NCBI RefSeq assembly: GCF_002443255.2
Contig: NW_019211459.1
Coordinates: forward strand, 18,510,253-18,574,252
From: Varroa destructor
Taxonomy: Eukaryota; Arthropoda; Arachnida; Mesostigmata; Varroidae
Length of the DNA stretch: 64,000 nucleotides
Direction of reading: 5' to 3'
Shown here: positions 27,401-63,916 of the stretch, piece by piece
How positions within the stretch are numbered: position 1 is the first letter of the stretch
How the letters are laid out: each line of letters begins with the position of its first letter
Position numbers and translations under genes: made by a program
Notes under the pieces: generated by a model
The model's input: the letters and a program-made list of their open reading frames with translations, nothing else
Told to the model about the DNA's origin: nothing
Database searches by the model: none

Positions 27401-28835
27401 GACTTTAGCATACCGAAAGACTGCTCGAGCTTTTTACAGCACTTATACAATTGTTTAGGGATGATAACGAAGGGATTTTTAAAAGGAATTTTGAGGATAA
27501 GATCTGTTTTAACTATACGGTTAAGCGTTGGGAGTATAGTACCCAGTTGAGGGGATTAATTTTTCAAGGCTTCAAATTTTCATTGGCTAGTAGGATAAGC
27601 AAGGAAGCAATATAGTACCCGGCGAAAGTAGGTCATTGGAAGTTATCAAGCTTTCTCGTAATGGATGGCTAGAAGCAATCTCCCTGGATTGATTGGGCTT
27701 AAGTAATTACGGACGGTAAAGATTTTCCGAGCAGTCAAATGATGATGATGATATTGATTGTGTAAACTTGTGTATTACAGCTGAGCTGTCATCATCGAGA
27801 GCCACTGAGGCCTTCCAAAAAACTTATAATGATGATTATATATTGTCATCTGGTTGGCAAAGGAGGATTAATGAGATCTTCTTTTATAAAAAAAAAAAAA
27901 GAATCCCAATTAATATATGCAGTAACGATTGAAACGCAACATTGATGTTGAACGTGCATAAAAAGCTAAATAGATTTGTGTATAAACGTGTGAGGCATTG
28001 TGTGTATGAGTGTATAAACGTGAAATGCAACAATCAATAAGGCTGGTCGCACAGATCAGTCCTCGTTAATTCTTCTCATTCAACTGATCTTTACTAAATC
28101 TATCTTCCATACATACCATATTAATGTTGTCAAATACCATGTATCTGTATCGATTATCACCTATATGCCTCAAATAAGTACAATACATTAATATTCTTAT
28201 AGCGTTCTGTTTATTCTCATTGATAGACATTTGCTCTCAATTAGACTCACTTCGTCACTTGCCTGTTTGCCTGTATCTCCGTCTGTTGATTTTGTATGAC
28301 GCCCTCTTTTTTGCGTGGTATCATTTGCTTCATATTCTTAGGAAGATCTAATGTCGTCAACAGCATATTTATGATTGATTCGTCCTTATTTCTGCTTGTC
28401 TTCTTCTGCGCGCTGTGAGATTTGAGTTTAGCTGTTTGCCCATTTTCCCCTTTAGCCCCCTTCGCTTTATCTACTGTTTGTCCATTCGTTTCATTAGATC
28501 TTGCTCTCATCAATACAACACAATTGTCATCATCATATAATATCATAGATCTGTTCCGTCGTATCACAAGGTCGGCTTGATTCACACTCGGTCATTCGCT
28601 ACATGTACGTCTTTCGATCATCCTTCCTCCATCTTATGTCATCTCAGTTACTCATGTATCGCTGTCTGTTTTTTCGCTTCGCTGGGTTCTATATTATATT
28701 TCTTAATTCCTTTGCTCATAATATTTATATAGACTTAATTAATATTTAGCGCCTTCTGTTCGTGATGCATCATTAGCGATACCGCCGTCGTCGTAACTAT
28801 TGTCAGCTTTATAATATAGCATCATATCCTTCATA
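18461..28835. other. intergenic stretch, no gene recognised
   Basis: Holds an AT microsatellite (19445-19467), a 9-base G run (19561-19569), a pyrimidine tract (about 23567-23604) and a perfect 17 bp hairpin (23914-23953). A lone 172-codon frame (22020-22538, plus) resembles nothing I recognise and is near what chance allows. Confidence 0.5.
23914..23953. repeat. perfect 17 bp inverted repeat with 6-base loop
   Basis: Left arm 23914-23930 and right arm 23937-23953 are exact reverse complements around the loop CATTCC. The stem core is AAAAGCAAGAC/GTCTTGCTTTT. It is too short, and its loop too small, for a typical animal microRNA precursor. Its function is unknown. Confidence 0.9.
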
Positions 28836-28879
28836 TCTCTCTCTCTCTCTCTCTTTCTCTCTTTCTATATATATATATA

Positions 28880-28979
28880 NNNNNNNNNNNNNNNNNNNNN
28901 NNNNNNNNNNNNNNNNNNNNNNNNNNNNNNNNNNNNNNNNNNNNNNNNNNNNNNNNNNNNNNNNNNNNNNNNNNNNNNN
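28880..28979. other. assembly gap of 100 N
   Basis: One hundred N, directly preceded by a (CT)n tract running into (AT)n (28836-28879). Another AT repeat lies shortly after it (29044-29085). The gap was probably caused by these simple repeats; 100 N is a common placeholder for unknown length. Confidence 0.99.
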
Positions 28980-29039
28980 TTGTAATACAAGAATTATTAT
29001 CTTCGTAATAATATTTAGAGTGCTCTAAGCACTACCATA

Positions 29040-29089
<50 letters not shown>

Positions 29090-31147
29090 TAGAGGATTCG
29101 AAGGAGGGACTTGACTACGCCGATCACCGTTACTACTATAATGTTATTCCCATTCATAGTTTTCCTCGTGAATTTTATTGGTGTATCCTTATCCGGAGTT
29201 CTTCCGGACAAATACAAATTTCATGTTGTGCGCAACGTAGGCTTGAAGTAAATCAATTATAATACCCATCACGACGGAGAGATTGAAAAGCTACGTTAAA
29301 TTCTCAGTAATATCCGTGGCGTCATTTCCCTAACGATAAGATTTTGTAATCTATGCGTAAGTAACTACCTAATTCATACTGTAGCTCGTTCCCTGGAGTT
29401 ACTCTCATTTCGTACTATTAACATATCGTTTCCTATTATGTTTCTGTATAAAGCCCACGCTGTCATCTGCGATGTCACACAGGATAATTCCATTAGAAGA
29501 CTTCTATCGTCTTGCTTTTCAAATGTACACCGAGCTTTTTTGAAAGCTTCTTTGTTTTCTTTAATTGTCTCTCCATTCCTCTTACGTATCACTCTCTCGC
29601 TTCTGTTTTTATTTTTCATTTTCGTTGCCGCGAACTTTTCGGGCTTTCTAGCAGCAAGAGTAATTTTCGGTTCCGATTGGATACATACACACGCCCAGTA
29701 TACCTCTGCCCCAATGATTTGGTCACTCATACATTCACACCATCGAACGAGATATTATTTGCAGCGTCATTTTATGTAGTCACTTTTAATGACAAGTAGC
29801 GTCTGCTATGCAGACGCGAGGCTGTAGTCTGCTTTAGCAGACGAGAATACTTAGTCTGCTTGAGCAGACCATTGTTTTTTATTCTGGAACATATGGGTTA
29901 AGTATTTCAACCGGCGCAAGTTTTTTACGGTCTTCACTTCAACGCATTATGTCGGACGTAGACATTCGTTGTTTTTTTTTTTGTTCTTTTCGCATCTTTG
30001 AAACGCTCAAGAGGTACACCTAAATAACGCTGCCGACTTGTAATAAGTACTAATACATCGCAATATATAATAATTACTCAACATATGATTATTTTTTCTT
30101 AATAATTACTGTGATACATTTATCATCACTGTTATCAATATGGAAGCGAGATAGATGCGGGGGCTCTTAGCTGTATAGTTCCCGGACACTTTGTGCCAGT
30201 TGTCGCTTAAGCGAAAGAAGTTCAAAGAAAAAAGTTGTCGGACTCAGCATCCCTTTGCCTAAAAGCTGCTCACAGATGTGCAATCGTCCCGCAATTACAC
30301 CGGTTGACCAAGGACTTATTATCGGGCAGACAATTAGAATAGTGAAAAGGGAAAGGATTGCCTGCTACGACTGATAGCAAATCGGTTTCCCAATTTTCTC
30401 TGTATACAGCAAAGTCGGCAATATTCTGAGAAGGACCTGTTCACTGTCCGGATTCGATTATGCTATTTCATATATTAATAGTTATTCTTTTCTTATAGCC
30501 CTTAGTGGTCCGTAGGCCATCAGGTATAACTACAGGCAGCACATAAAATGGCCTATCATACCATACGTGCCATATCATTCTTACCGTTACGTTAAGAAAA
30601 GATCTCTAACTTCCTTTAAACATTGTAGTTCGGCTGCGTTTTTTCATATAATTTGCGCTTATTTCTTAAGGAATATGATGTAGTAACATTTGTTAATAAT
30701 AATGGTATTATCTTCGTGTGTTCTCAAAGCTTGCCCTTCGCTTAGCTTTTTTTCGACAGGCATCTAAAGGCAAGACATTTCGAATATGCTTGTTCGATAT
30801 ATACAGCGTATTCATTTGCCCCTGAATGACAGCCGTTGAAGCACAATAGAGTAATTAATATATATATATATGATCACCAGCGTGATTCTATTTATATGTT
30901 GTGTGCAGCTTCTACGAAGCTTCACATGTTTGTTGCCTGATAATCTAGAGACATTGCTTGGCGGTACAAATATAATGGACTCGTCTACATCATATGATCG
31001 GTGACATAATGCTGGCTTGCCACATTCTTAATTCAGCACTCCTTCAAGGAGAAGTCAGATCTGTTCCTCTTTATCCCTTTTTTAGATAAAGTCATTACTC
31101 AAAGGGTTTCCTGACAAGTTGCTCATTAGAGACTATTCAGCATACAA
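28980..31147. other. non-coding stretch downstream of castor
   Basis: Contains a (TA)n tract (29044-29085), a cluster of three related hairpins (29799-29869), AT runs near 30860 and T-rich stretches. Overlapping frames near 29374-29799 exist on both strands with no recognisable domain. They are treated as chance. Confidence 0.5.
29799..29869. repeat. three related short hairpins with GTCTGC/GCAGAC arms
   Basis: The palindromic elements are GCGTCTGC-TAT-GCAGACGC (29799-29817), GTCTGCT-TT-AGCAGAC (29827-29842) and GTCTGCT-TG-AGCAGAC (29854-29869). Their GTCTGC starts are 26 and 27 bases apart. Arms are conserved while loops and linkers differ. Confidence 0.9.
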
Positions 31148-31153
31148 TTTATT
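31148..31153 (-). promoter_or_regulatory. candidate poly(A) signal for castor
   Basis: AATAAA on the minus strand, about 250 nt beyond the castor stop codon. It is the only canonical hexamer seen between 31402 and this point. A cleavage site just below 31140 would give a short 3' UTR. A longer UTR using AT-rich DNA further down cannot be excluded. Confidence 0.4.
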
Positions 31154-31402
31154 GGAATCCGTTATACTAAGCATTTTTGCTTGCGGATTTGATTGCACTT
31201 ACAATGTTTGCGTTTTGTCCATGGCTTTGGTTCGTTGCTGTTTCATAAGCACACCGCTGTACACAGTCACAGGCGGACGCAAGGCCCTTCTACAATCGGC
31301 TTTTACCAGGAACTTCTTTACACCTTCAGACACCAACTGTGTACTCGAGCGCCAAAGGCGTGCGGAGGTTGGAAAATCACTTCTAAGCCAAAACTCTTCG
31401 CC

Positions 31403-54534
<23,132 letters not shown>

Positions 54535-57500
54535 CTGCAATTTTTTATCAACCAAACACATATTCGGGTACTTTATTTGAGCCTAAGCATGGACGAGCTG
54601 CATATAGATGTCTATCTTGTCATAACACATCCGGGATCTATGACGCCAGTCGTATTGAATCACACCGTTTATGATTATCATCTATTATTGTTATTACTAC
54701 TATTTATTAGAATCAGCCAGTAATGATGGACAATGGTAAACATATTAAGCGCATGGTTCGCTCGAACTTATGAATAGCATAGAAATAGTTCTCGTCGTTG
54801 ACAAAGATGAATCGACCAGGTCCGGATAGGATAGAATGTAGCTATGAGATCATATTTAGAGAGACGCTAATTGTTTGTTAGCATCTGATCAGTGATTTGG
54901 CGCGATTTTCGACATCGGGCATTGCCGTTATCGTCATCATCACCACCACCACCACCACAACATGACCATCGTCGTGCTATTACGGTAATCATTAGGGGTT
55001 GTGCGACAACAACGCCACCGCCATTCGCACGAAAAACAACAATGGCGGCAGTAGCCTGAATGGCAGTAGCGATATCATTGCGTCAATGCTCCCCTACCAC
55101 TACCAGAACTGTCGTCATTAAATGTTGTCAAAAGTTGTTGTTTTTGTTGTGACTAGTCGCTATTCTCCCGCTGGTTGTCATCGCGCGCGCTGACCGAACG
55201 GTCTCGGTCATCGAAGCCACGAACTGGTCAATAGTTACGCTGCCACAACCTCTGGTCAGGCCACCACCCGAAGAAAATAAACGAAAAGACCGAATAACAT
55301 TATATAAACGATAAAAGCACACGCACACACGTTGTCAATAGACATCGAAGATATCATTGAACAAGTGTGTAGACAAAACTAAGTTGACGACACAATGGCG
55401 GCGGCGGCGGCGACGACGACGACGATGGCTACAACGACAACACCAACGACAACCTCAACGGCCACAGCTCTAACAAAGCCAACGGACAACAATAAAAGCA
55501 AATCAGCGAACGATGAAAATTTACATACGAAGAGAAACACGTTCATATATTTATATAGAATCAACAAAAATAAGCTGAATAAAACGAGGCTGGAAAATCA
55601 ACGCTTTTTTGTCGACCCATTATATATATATATAATATGCGACAAGCGTAGGGCGCACATGCACCCAGAGCAACCTCGCAGTGCAGAAAGTGAGCCAGCT
55701 CTGGGAAGATGAAACAGGGAGCGGCGGCGGCGGCGACGACGACGACGCCCAAACGCTGCTTCTCCGTGTGCTTCTGCTCGTCGTAGTAATAATAGTTTGT
55801 TTCGTCAAGTGACAGAAGGATGGAATAGGAGAACAGAATTGCCAGCCATAGAACGAGCGGACGATCTGCTTGACCTCCTGCTTCTGCTGCCAGGTGAGAA
55901 CGTTACGGCGTCGAACGATTGGCCACAAACAAGGCATGCGCATTCTCGAACTCTACTATATGTCGCAGTTGATTTGTTTTGGTAGCAACATCTATTCAAC
56001 AGCTACTTGCTAGGCCTATTAAAGTGATATTAGATGAAGTGTTATACTTTAACAATAAGTAAACTCAACAGCTTGACGTCAATAACGTCGATTTTTTTTT
56101 ATGGAGGGCAGGACGTCTCTCACTTCACGTAACTCTTGGATACTGTTAGTGTCAAACTAAAATTCGTCACAGAAAAACAAATCTTGAACCGAATCGGCGC
56201 TCCGTATTCCATCATTTTGAGCTCGCTTAACGTTACGCAGACAAACAGGCCATCGGTACTAGACGCGAGAATTTCAGGACTGCGACTTGACTGATGTGGA
56301 TTACAAGTGTTCGTTTCTTCTCTTTTTGCTCCGATCGATCCTCAAAGCCCAACGCTTCGTTCTGTTTGTTGCCTGCTCGTTGAATGTCTGACTGGTTTTA
56401 ATCGAAAAGTAACTGCTAGGAAGAGAATAATGAACACTGCGTTGAGAGACCCAGGAGAGATTATTGGCTTTTACGGTATGATAAATTGCTTAGCCGAATC
56501 AACTCAATTGCCTCCCGTAAACAACAGTTCCGACTTTAGCAGCGTTCTAAACTGAACAACAACTACAGGTATGGCCACTTCACTGATACAACGATACGGT
56601 CAATGAACGATAGTAGTTTGAAGATGTCCAATGGTTTACCGCTATCCAAATTGAAAAAAGGCGCCCAGCTTCGCAGCAGACGATCTTGTGGGCTGTCCAA
56701 ACATCATACACAGTAGAAGATGTTTCGTATATCGAAACTGACCACATAGAATAACTCATAGAGCATTTAGGTGCGGTTAACGTTGTGAGTGGAGCGGTCC
56801 CCATGTTTTTCTAGCCAGTATAGAGTCACGTAATAATCTAGGTTCGAAGCTGGGTGAGGGCACAGTTTCGTTCAGCGCTAGAAGCTGACTGGCCGCCTTA
56901 TGGCCGTAATGCTGAACGTCAATACCAGACGTGAAACTCGACAAATCCATACTTAAGTGTGGTTCACAGAAAATAATCGCTTATGATTATATAAATATTA
57001 TACATATATAATCATCTTAACATTTTCTGCGTTCGTCTTACATATAGTGTTGTATAATTTAATATAATTTTTTGTTATGGAATTAGTTATTGCAATGTTC
57101 CTAGTGGTCAAAACCAAAGGGTTATTCTACCAAAATCAATGAAAATTTTGACAAATTCTATGATGAAACAGTACCTTTCGAAGGCTCAGGATAGCGCAAG
57201 AACATAATCGTACAATCCATTGCTCTTTGCGTCGAAGCGACCAACTGTATCTGAAAATACGACTGCTCTCTGAGCTAGGCAAACATGTATTTTTCCCCAT
57301 TTCTGTTAGTGTTTCCTTAGCCTTTGCCATGTCGTCGAGCGTTAAAAATAGACGTTCCTAGTGCCAACACGATGTTTTTGAGTCCTCTTCTTCACGTAAA
57401 GATATCCTTACATATTTAAACTGTTAACCCAGTCTCTCAGCATAGGTATTTCTTGTATTCGGTCGCCCTTGGCGATCAGTCTTTTTTGTAACTGAGTTTA

Positions 57501-60181
57501 CTGTTTGATAGTCGAACGCGCAGGTAGTTGTTGTGTCAGTGTGTTTCGTCGCAGGTCATACCGACGGTCTATAACACAACCTATCTATATATATAATGCG
57601 TATAACGTATATCCCAGTATCAAGGTTGCTCGTTCGCTGTATCCAACTTCTCTGTCCCGCGAGTTTCCCCCCGTCTGTTTGCCTGGACGTACGACCGCTA
57701 CTCGTTGATCGTAACATGCCTGTCTGGCTTTTGTGCTTCAACGATTCTATTTATATTTTCCATGAGTGTGGACGCGGCCGGCGCCGTTTCCTATCAAGTG
57801 ACAGAATAGTTTTCACCCGAATTTCGAGCTTCATTAGTGACTGTCTCAAGTAATAGATGTAGGGCCCTATCGTTGTCGCGTGGCTAGAGAGAGCTTACGC
57901 GACCGCGCTCGAACCAGAAGCCACTGCTGCTGCTGCAGCTGCGGCAGCATTGACTCCTACGTCGTTTCTCTTCGGCGGGCAGCAGAATAGCCGCAGGCTT
58001 TAGCGGCAGCTTTTTCTTGTTTGCCTGCTAGAACAGGCCAAATTCTATACTGCGGGCCACATCACCTTGCCAACTCTTCGATGATTGTCTCTACGGTCTG
58101 TGCCGTAAAGATTGCTGGTGAGTCTACTTCACAGGCCATCACTACCATAACAACAGCAGCTACGATTTCTACTATGCTATTGCTACGGGTAGCAGAACTA
58201 TGAATGTCGATAGCGCGTAGGACTTACCAGTTTGGCAGGTGGCGGCAATTGTCAGGGTCTGTCAACTTGACACAAGCCCCGAAAAAACCGTCAGCAAGTC
58301 GCAGTCGTTGTTATATCCGTTCTCCGGAGGTGGTCACCAACGGAACCGGTCGGTTCGAACTCAACTAAAACATGTAGATGCCCCTATTTTTGTCTGTTGA
58401 GTCATAAGATGACATTAAAATCATCAAACAGATGAGGGCCAAACATAAGATGAAAATGCAGACGACACTTGTTTGTTCGATAGCTGGCCTTTTCACGTGA
58501 GAGGCAAAAACATTGGGGATACACTACGGACCGGGTTTAGATACATGGGGACATACGCAGTGGCAGTTGCAATCGTACGATCAGAACTGCCAATAGAATA
58601 CACCACTTGAGCAGTCTGGCCAGAGATGGCTTTAAACGATGTTTGATTTACGATATTCAATCTACCGGGTTCATTTCGACCTCTAGCCAATGCCGGATAG
58701 GTGGTAGGCAGAACCCATCAGGGTAACAGTATGAAAACCGTAGTCTCTCTTATTTCACCTCTGCTGCCTTCTATTAAACCTAACTGAACGAGAAAAAACT
58801 GCACCAGTGTCCTTTGGAACGAATCGTTTCTACAAACACAGGGATCGGCGACTCGAAAGACAAGTTTGTGCGTATTGTGTCTTCCAGGATCAGGCAGGCG
58901 CATAGTAACTGAGGTTGGCACAGAGACGGAAGCAACTTTTCGGCCTGTTCTTGTCCGATTTATAAAGTACAGGCAACATATAGACAATGTCGATTCCTGT
59001 GACAATCTTTTCCTACTTGTTCAACGCCGCACGAAAGCCTGCTTCTTTGTTTTGTTACGCCGTTTCGCCATTGAGTTGTTATTCTTTGCTTCACCCCTTC
59101 TAGTTCGCTGAAAGTCTTCGTACGCGCAGAGTGAGTTGACGTGAGAGCTCAACAAACAATTGTGTCTCATCGCCCGCCTGCTTCATTCTAGCCGATAATA
59201 CTTAATATAATCTATATATTCTTATACCGATATGAATATGCTGGCTAACAGCTAATTGAGCCATTCAATGTGCCCTGCCAGATCAACGCGGACATCTAAA
59301 CAAACGCGGTAGGTATTAAGGAACGTCAACCACAGTGGCGATGCCGGTAGAGATGCGGCGTATTGTTGTTAAGTTACTACGAATTTATTCGACCGTCAGA
59401 TTCTTTGTCGTTCTCTGTTTTTCTACTTTTTGTTTGTTAATATAATAATAACAACGATAACGACAATATGTCTAAGATATGAAATCTAGTCTATCCTTTA
59501 TGATATCGTTCATGCTGCCTATCCATGCTATGTGTTTCGTCTTATCTTTTGTTAATTAGTAAAGCATGTTGCTGTACAGGCTGCACGTAGCTCCGAGCTA
59601 CGCTAGCCAGGTAAGTTCTGATGTATAAATATTTATGAAGGCAATATTTTTTCGATATTCCGCTTTGGACCCGTTCAAGTAGAGTAGAGCGACTGCCATA
59701 GGTTTCACCGCTTTTATGCCGTTTGGAACCACCGCCTGTGATTGTCATGCCGACTTGACCTTATTGGTGATCGTCGCTGGCTGGCGTGCATCAGGCCAAC
59801 GGGTAGAGGATCTGATCATTGACATTAGGATGACTATGTAGCAGTTGTCGAAGTGTGTCAGTCAGCATGACAGCAAAGATAGCTTTGTCTACGTCATCCA
59901 AACAGTGAGGGGCCAAGGGGGTCGCGCCGCAGAGGGCTGCCTCCTTGGGCCACCGCCTAGCCCACTACAGAACGGCTGCTGATCTCGCCGTTGGTGTCGC
60001 TCCAACCAACGGACCAGATCAGACGAGATGATGTTATAACGTCGTGGATATAGAGTAGGACAGTGGTGATGGTTTATGGTAGCATCGTTTTTTTCGTTCA
60101 GCGATGTCACGCCGACAGTGACGCTAAACGATAGCTAGCAATAACAGAAACACGACTAGCGGACAGGGAGACGTAAAACCA

Positions 60182-60205
60182 GCAACAACAACAACAACAA
60201 TAACA
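60182..60205. repeat. (AAC)n microsatellite
   Basis: Run of CAA/AAC units with a terminal AAT interruption. Confidence 0.9.
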
Positions 60206-61572
60206 GCAATAAATACAATAACATTTGTGCAGCGTGGGAAAATAGATGTTGTCCAGTTAACCGACTGCACGTACCTAAAATGCCATCTCATAGCAGCTAC
60301 AGACCGCTTGTGAATGAGTTCTGTGCCAACTGATTTCCGATAACCACCGTACTACATTAGTTGTTGGCCAGAACTTGGTGGAAACTTGCTACGGAGAGCC
60401 AATGTAACGAGTCTTACTATCTTGTATAGATAAAAACGGAATAAGATATTAAATTAATTAATGCACTTAATGCAATAAGTGCACTTAATGAAAAGCAAGT
60501 TCAGTAGAAGGAAAAGTTTGTATGGTCGCGAATTTGCCCGTATTATTCTATCGTACGTCGATATACACCATAAGGCATACGCGATAATATACACCTTCCC
60601 AGTTTGATTAGTATAGACACCTAAGAATTATACCATAGACGCATTTGAAACATCATCGGTGGCTTTTTGGTTCACGTGGAACTCTAGCAAAAACTCATGT
60701 CAAATCCTTGTCACATTCTCTGCAAAAGCGTATTTTGCGTCCTTTTACAGAAGCTCTCCAAAGCCAGTGCAACACACTTTTTTCTGAATGGTGGTTCTAA
60801 TCAGGCGGGTCTGATCAACGAAGACAGACTTCGTTTCGTGCTAGAAGTCAGCCGTCTGTGTGTCTGATAGAATGGCTAACGGCGATACCGGACATAAAAC
60901 TCAAAATATAAAAGTTCGCCTGGTCAACGCGAAACGATGACGACTTCAAACCAACTCATCGACACCCTAGTTAGCAGTTTTTATTTCGAAATATATCTGT
61001 TTATTTCCTAACGATGCACGTAGGATATTTAAATATCTACTTTATTTTTTGTAGCGGTCAGAAATGACTCTTTTGTGGACTACGCGACTAAGCCGCCTGC
61101 GCTTGGTCTTCTTGTGCGCACGGGACCGGCGAACCTTACGAGCTCGCATTAGCTTTTAATAAAGCGAGCTTCTATCCTTCAGATGCATCGGGCCTTTCTG
61201 TCTTGCCAGGTAAAGGCGTTCGGAGGTATCTGAAAGATCACTTTGTCAATGTAGCGCTGCTTGTTCTAAGAGTTTATAGAAAGATCGTTTTTCAAAGAAC
61301 TCACGAAAAGTCCTCTGTGTGTGGAAGCCCTAACCGATACAGGCTGGCCTACTAAGCTTGGACACTATGTGATGCCTCTTTGGCACGACGCGGCATAGAA
61401 CAATGCTAGAAATATGAGGGTGACATCGAGCGACGTCAACTGACCGTTGTGAGGGCAAAACGAGGCCCATTCTCTTAGCGCTTTCAAAATATTAGCATTC
61501 GAGTGTCACCTCATCACGAAGCTGAAAAGGAACCCACTGGGTTCGTCACGAATGAGACGCCGAGCTGTCAGT

Positions 61573-61587
61573 GGGGGGGGGGGGGGG
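61573..61587. repeat. 15-base G homopolymer
   Basis: Single uninterrupted G run, prone to quadruplex formation and to sequencing-length errors. Confidence 0.92.
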
Positions 61588-62909
61588 TGAAAACGGCTAC
61601 TGAATTAACTGGTAAGCATTTTTGGACCTTTTTGCCTCTAGTTTTTTGGCGATGATAGAACAGCAAGAACAAACCAGAAATATGATTTAGACATTTGTGC
61701 GGATGTTGACTTGCGAGATTTGGTCTAGTTGTGTGTGGTGACTATATGCCCGCTAAGCCTACTGAGACTTCTTGTGTATCTATTTCTGCCGTGCCCTGTA
61801 GAAATAAAGCATCTCTAAAATTGGTTACCGTCTTTATAATTAAACGCTAATTTTCGGTGGCGTTTCGATGATGCAAGGTTTAGTGGTACAGTGATGACGC
61901 TCAAGCACGTCAAGTTCTAGAATAATTTCAATTAACCGGTACCTGTGAAATTAAAATTTCTACGCACGATAATTTTATAGGTAATTTTATAAGCCTATAG
62001 CGGAGCAAGTGTACGGAAGCCAGTTTATTGATTGAAAAGACTCTATTCTTTTTTAAATTACTTGTCTTTATTCCGCTATAACAACGAATAATTTCGGCAT
62101 CTACCATCATATTTTGTTTATCTCTAATAATTTAACGTAGTAATTAAAGTGATAAAAATTAGCACATTTACGTCATCATTCGTACGCCTGGTAGGCGCAT
62201 ACTTCCCTCAACCGCGAAGACTCTAAAATAGTGACCTAATTTCCATTTGAGCTATCGCTGAAGCCTTACGCATCTCTTCTTGAACAATTTTATCCTACAG
62301 AAACCATTATTTTTTGTACTCAGAACGCGATCGTAAAGCTATGCAACACCGTCATCGTAAGCTGAATCAAAACATGGACATTCATCGCTTTAGAATCATG
62401 TAAAATGCTTCCATCGCTACAAATACGCTCTAAAAGTAAAAACATTGCCAGTAAAATTTTGCGAACTCTCCAAAAATAAAAATCAAGTAGTCATTTGAAT
62501 TCCTCTTCCAGATCACTGTAGAAAATGTGTTTTTTTTTTTTTTAACTGATGTCGATGTATCCGTTGACGGCAGTCGAAATGACTCTAATGATGTCCCGAT
62601 TAAAATTACTCTTCAGTAGTCTACAGCCCGGCTCACCGAAGCGTGCAATTCATACCGTCTCTTTTCTTGGGTCACTTTCATTCGCACGTCACTGCTATCG
62701 TTTAATCTTGCCTGGACTTGGTTACGATTTAGCGATGCGATACCTAAGTATCCCATCGAGAAGTGCGGATACAGGTCGTAGGATGCACGCTGCTAGCCTG
62801 CAAGCCGCCCAGGCCGTTTTTCTCCGCCGACCCAAACCACTGTCGAAAGACCATTTGCTGCCGCGCTTCTCTACCTTGTCACTTTGTCCATTGGTTTCCC
62901 GTTGACGGC

Positions 62910-62931
62910 GCTGCTGCTGCTGCTGCTGCTT
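62910..62931. repeat. (GCT)7 microsatellite
   Basis: Seven GCT units after a GC-rich lead-in. Confidence 0.92.
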
Positions 62932-63880
62932 TTAATAATGACACCCGGGTTGTAGGGTCCTAATCGTTGCGATCCGCTAGATGGCGTTAGGCCTGCTCAT
63001 TCATCAACCGTCGTCGATCGATCACCTGTCTCTTTTGTGAATTTTGGCTTTGACAAGTGGATAACGGGGGTGCAGCATGCACATGAATGCCCATACAGAC
63101 AAACGGATATTTAGTTAAAAAAAAACTAGTTCTTTTTTCGTTTTAATCGGCGACTAATCTTAAAATGTCTAGTGCAATGTTTCCCTCTGCACGGGGTACC
63201 AGTTTCCCTGTCTCTGTATATTCGTTATAGCTACTACTTGACGTTGTGCTAACAAAACTTCAACGTTTCCGGAAAAAAATTGTGCTCAGCGAAAAGATAA
63301 ATCAGCGGATGACGCGCCGACGCGTAAAGGAAACGCATCCCGTCACCTGCTCGTGTACCTGTCTACTGCGTATGGGCTTAATCAATCTCGGCCATATTTG
63401 AAGAACATAGAAAGTGACCGTTGCACATGTTCATTTACACTTACATCTGCAAAGCAGAAGGACTCGGGAAAACTACATTGAAGTCGTCAGTGAAGCTTGT
63501 CCAGTTGATGCTTCTGAAGAATGAGTTCCTCACACATGCATATGCACACATTTACGCAGGTACGAATCGTAGGATCTGTTCTTCCACATGGAACGGTATT
63601 CACGTTGTTCGAAGAACAGCAATGTTGCATCGGCTGCTGCTCTAACATGGGTGCAGTATCCTGTATTTAAAAGAAATACTCGCTGGCGTAATCACTGTTC
63701 TGTTCATCGGTTTGCAGAATTCCCCAGCCCAGTACTACCGAACTTTAGTGGTGAACTAACAGTTCGTAGTACACACCGACATAAGTATCAGAGAGTACTC
63801 AATTTGGAGAATCGGGAATTGCCGTAGCAATCGTTGTTGTACATCGACAGCAAAAAAGGCAACGAAGATCAGAGAGAAGT

Positions 63881-63916
63881 AGAGAGGGAGAGAGAAAGAA
63901 AGAGGGGGGGGGGGGG
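63881..63916. repeat. homopurine tract ending in 13 G
   Basis: Thirty-six consecutive purines (AGAG/GAAA units, then a G run at 63904-63916), a form that can adopt triplex or quadruplex structure. Confidence 0.9.

Noticed and set aside
28247..28585. 112-codon hydrophilic minus-strand frame next to the 100 N gap
   Set aside because: Its Lys/Gln/Asn-rich content follows from the pyrimidine-rich plus strand. No domain or splice structure was seen.
29374..29799. Overlapping frames of 118, 113 and 95 codons on both strands
   Set aside because: Open on both strands at once with skewed composition, and no family features.
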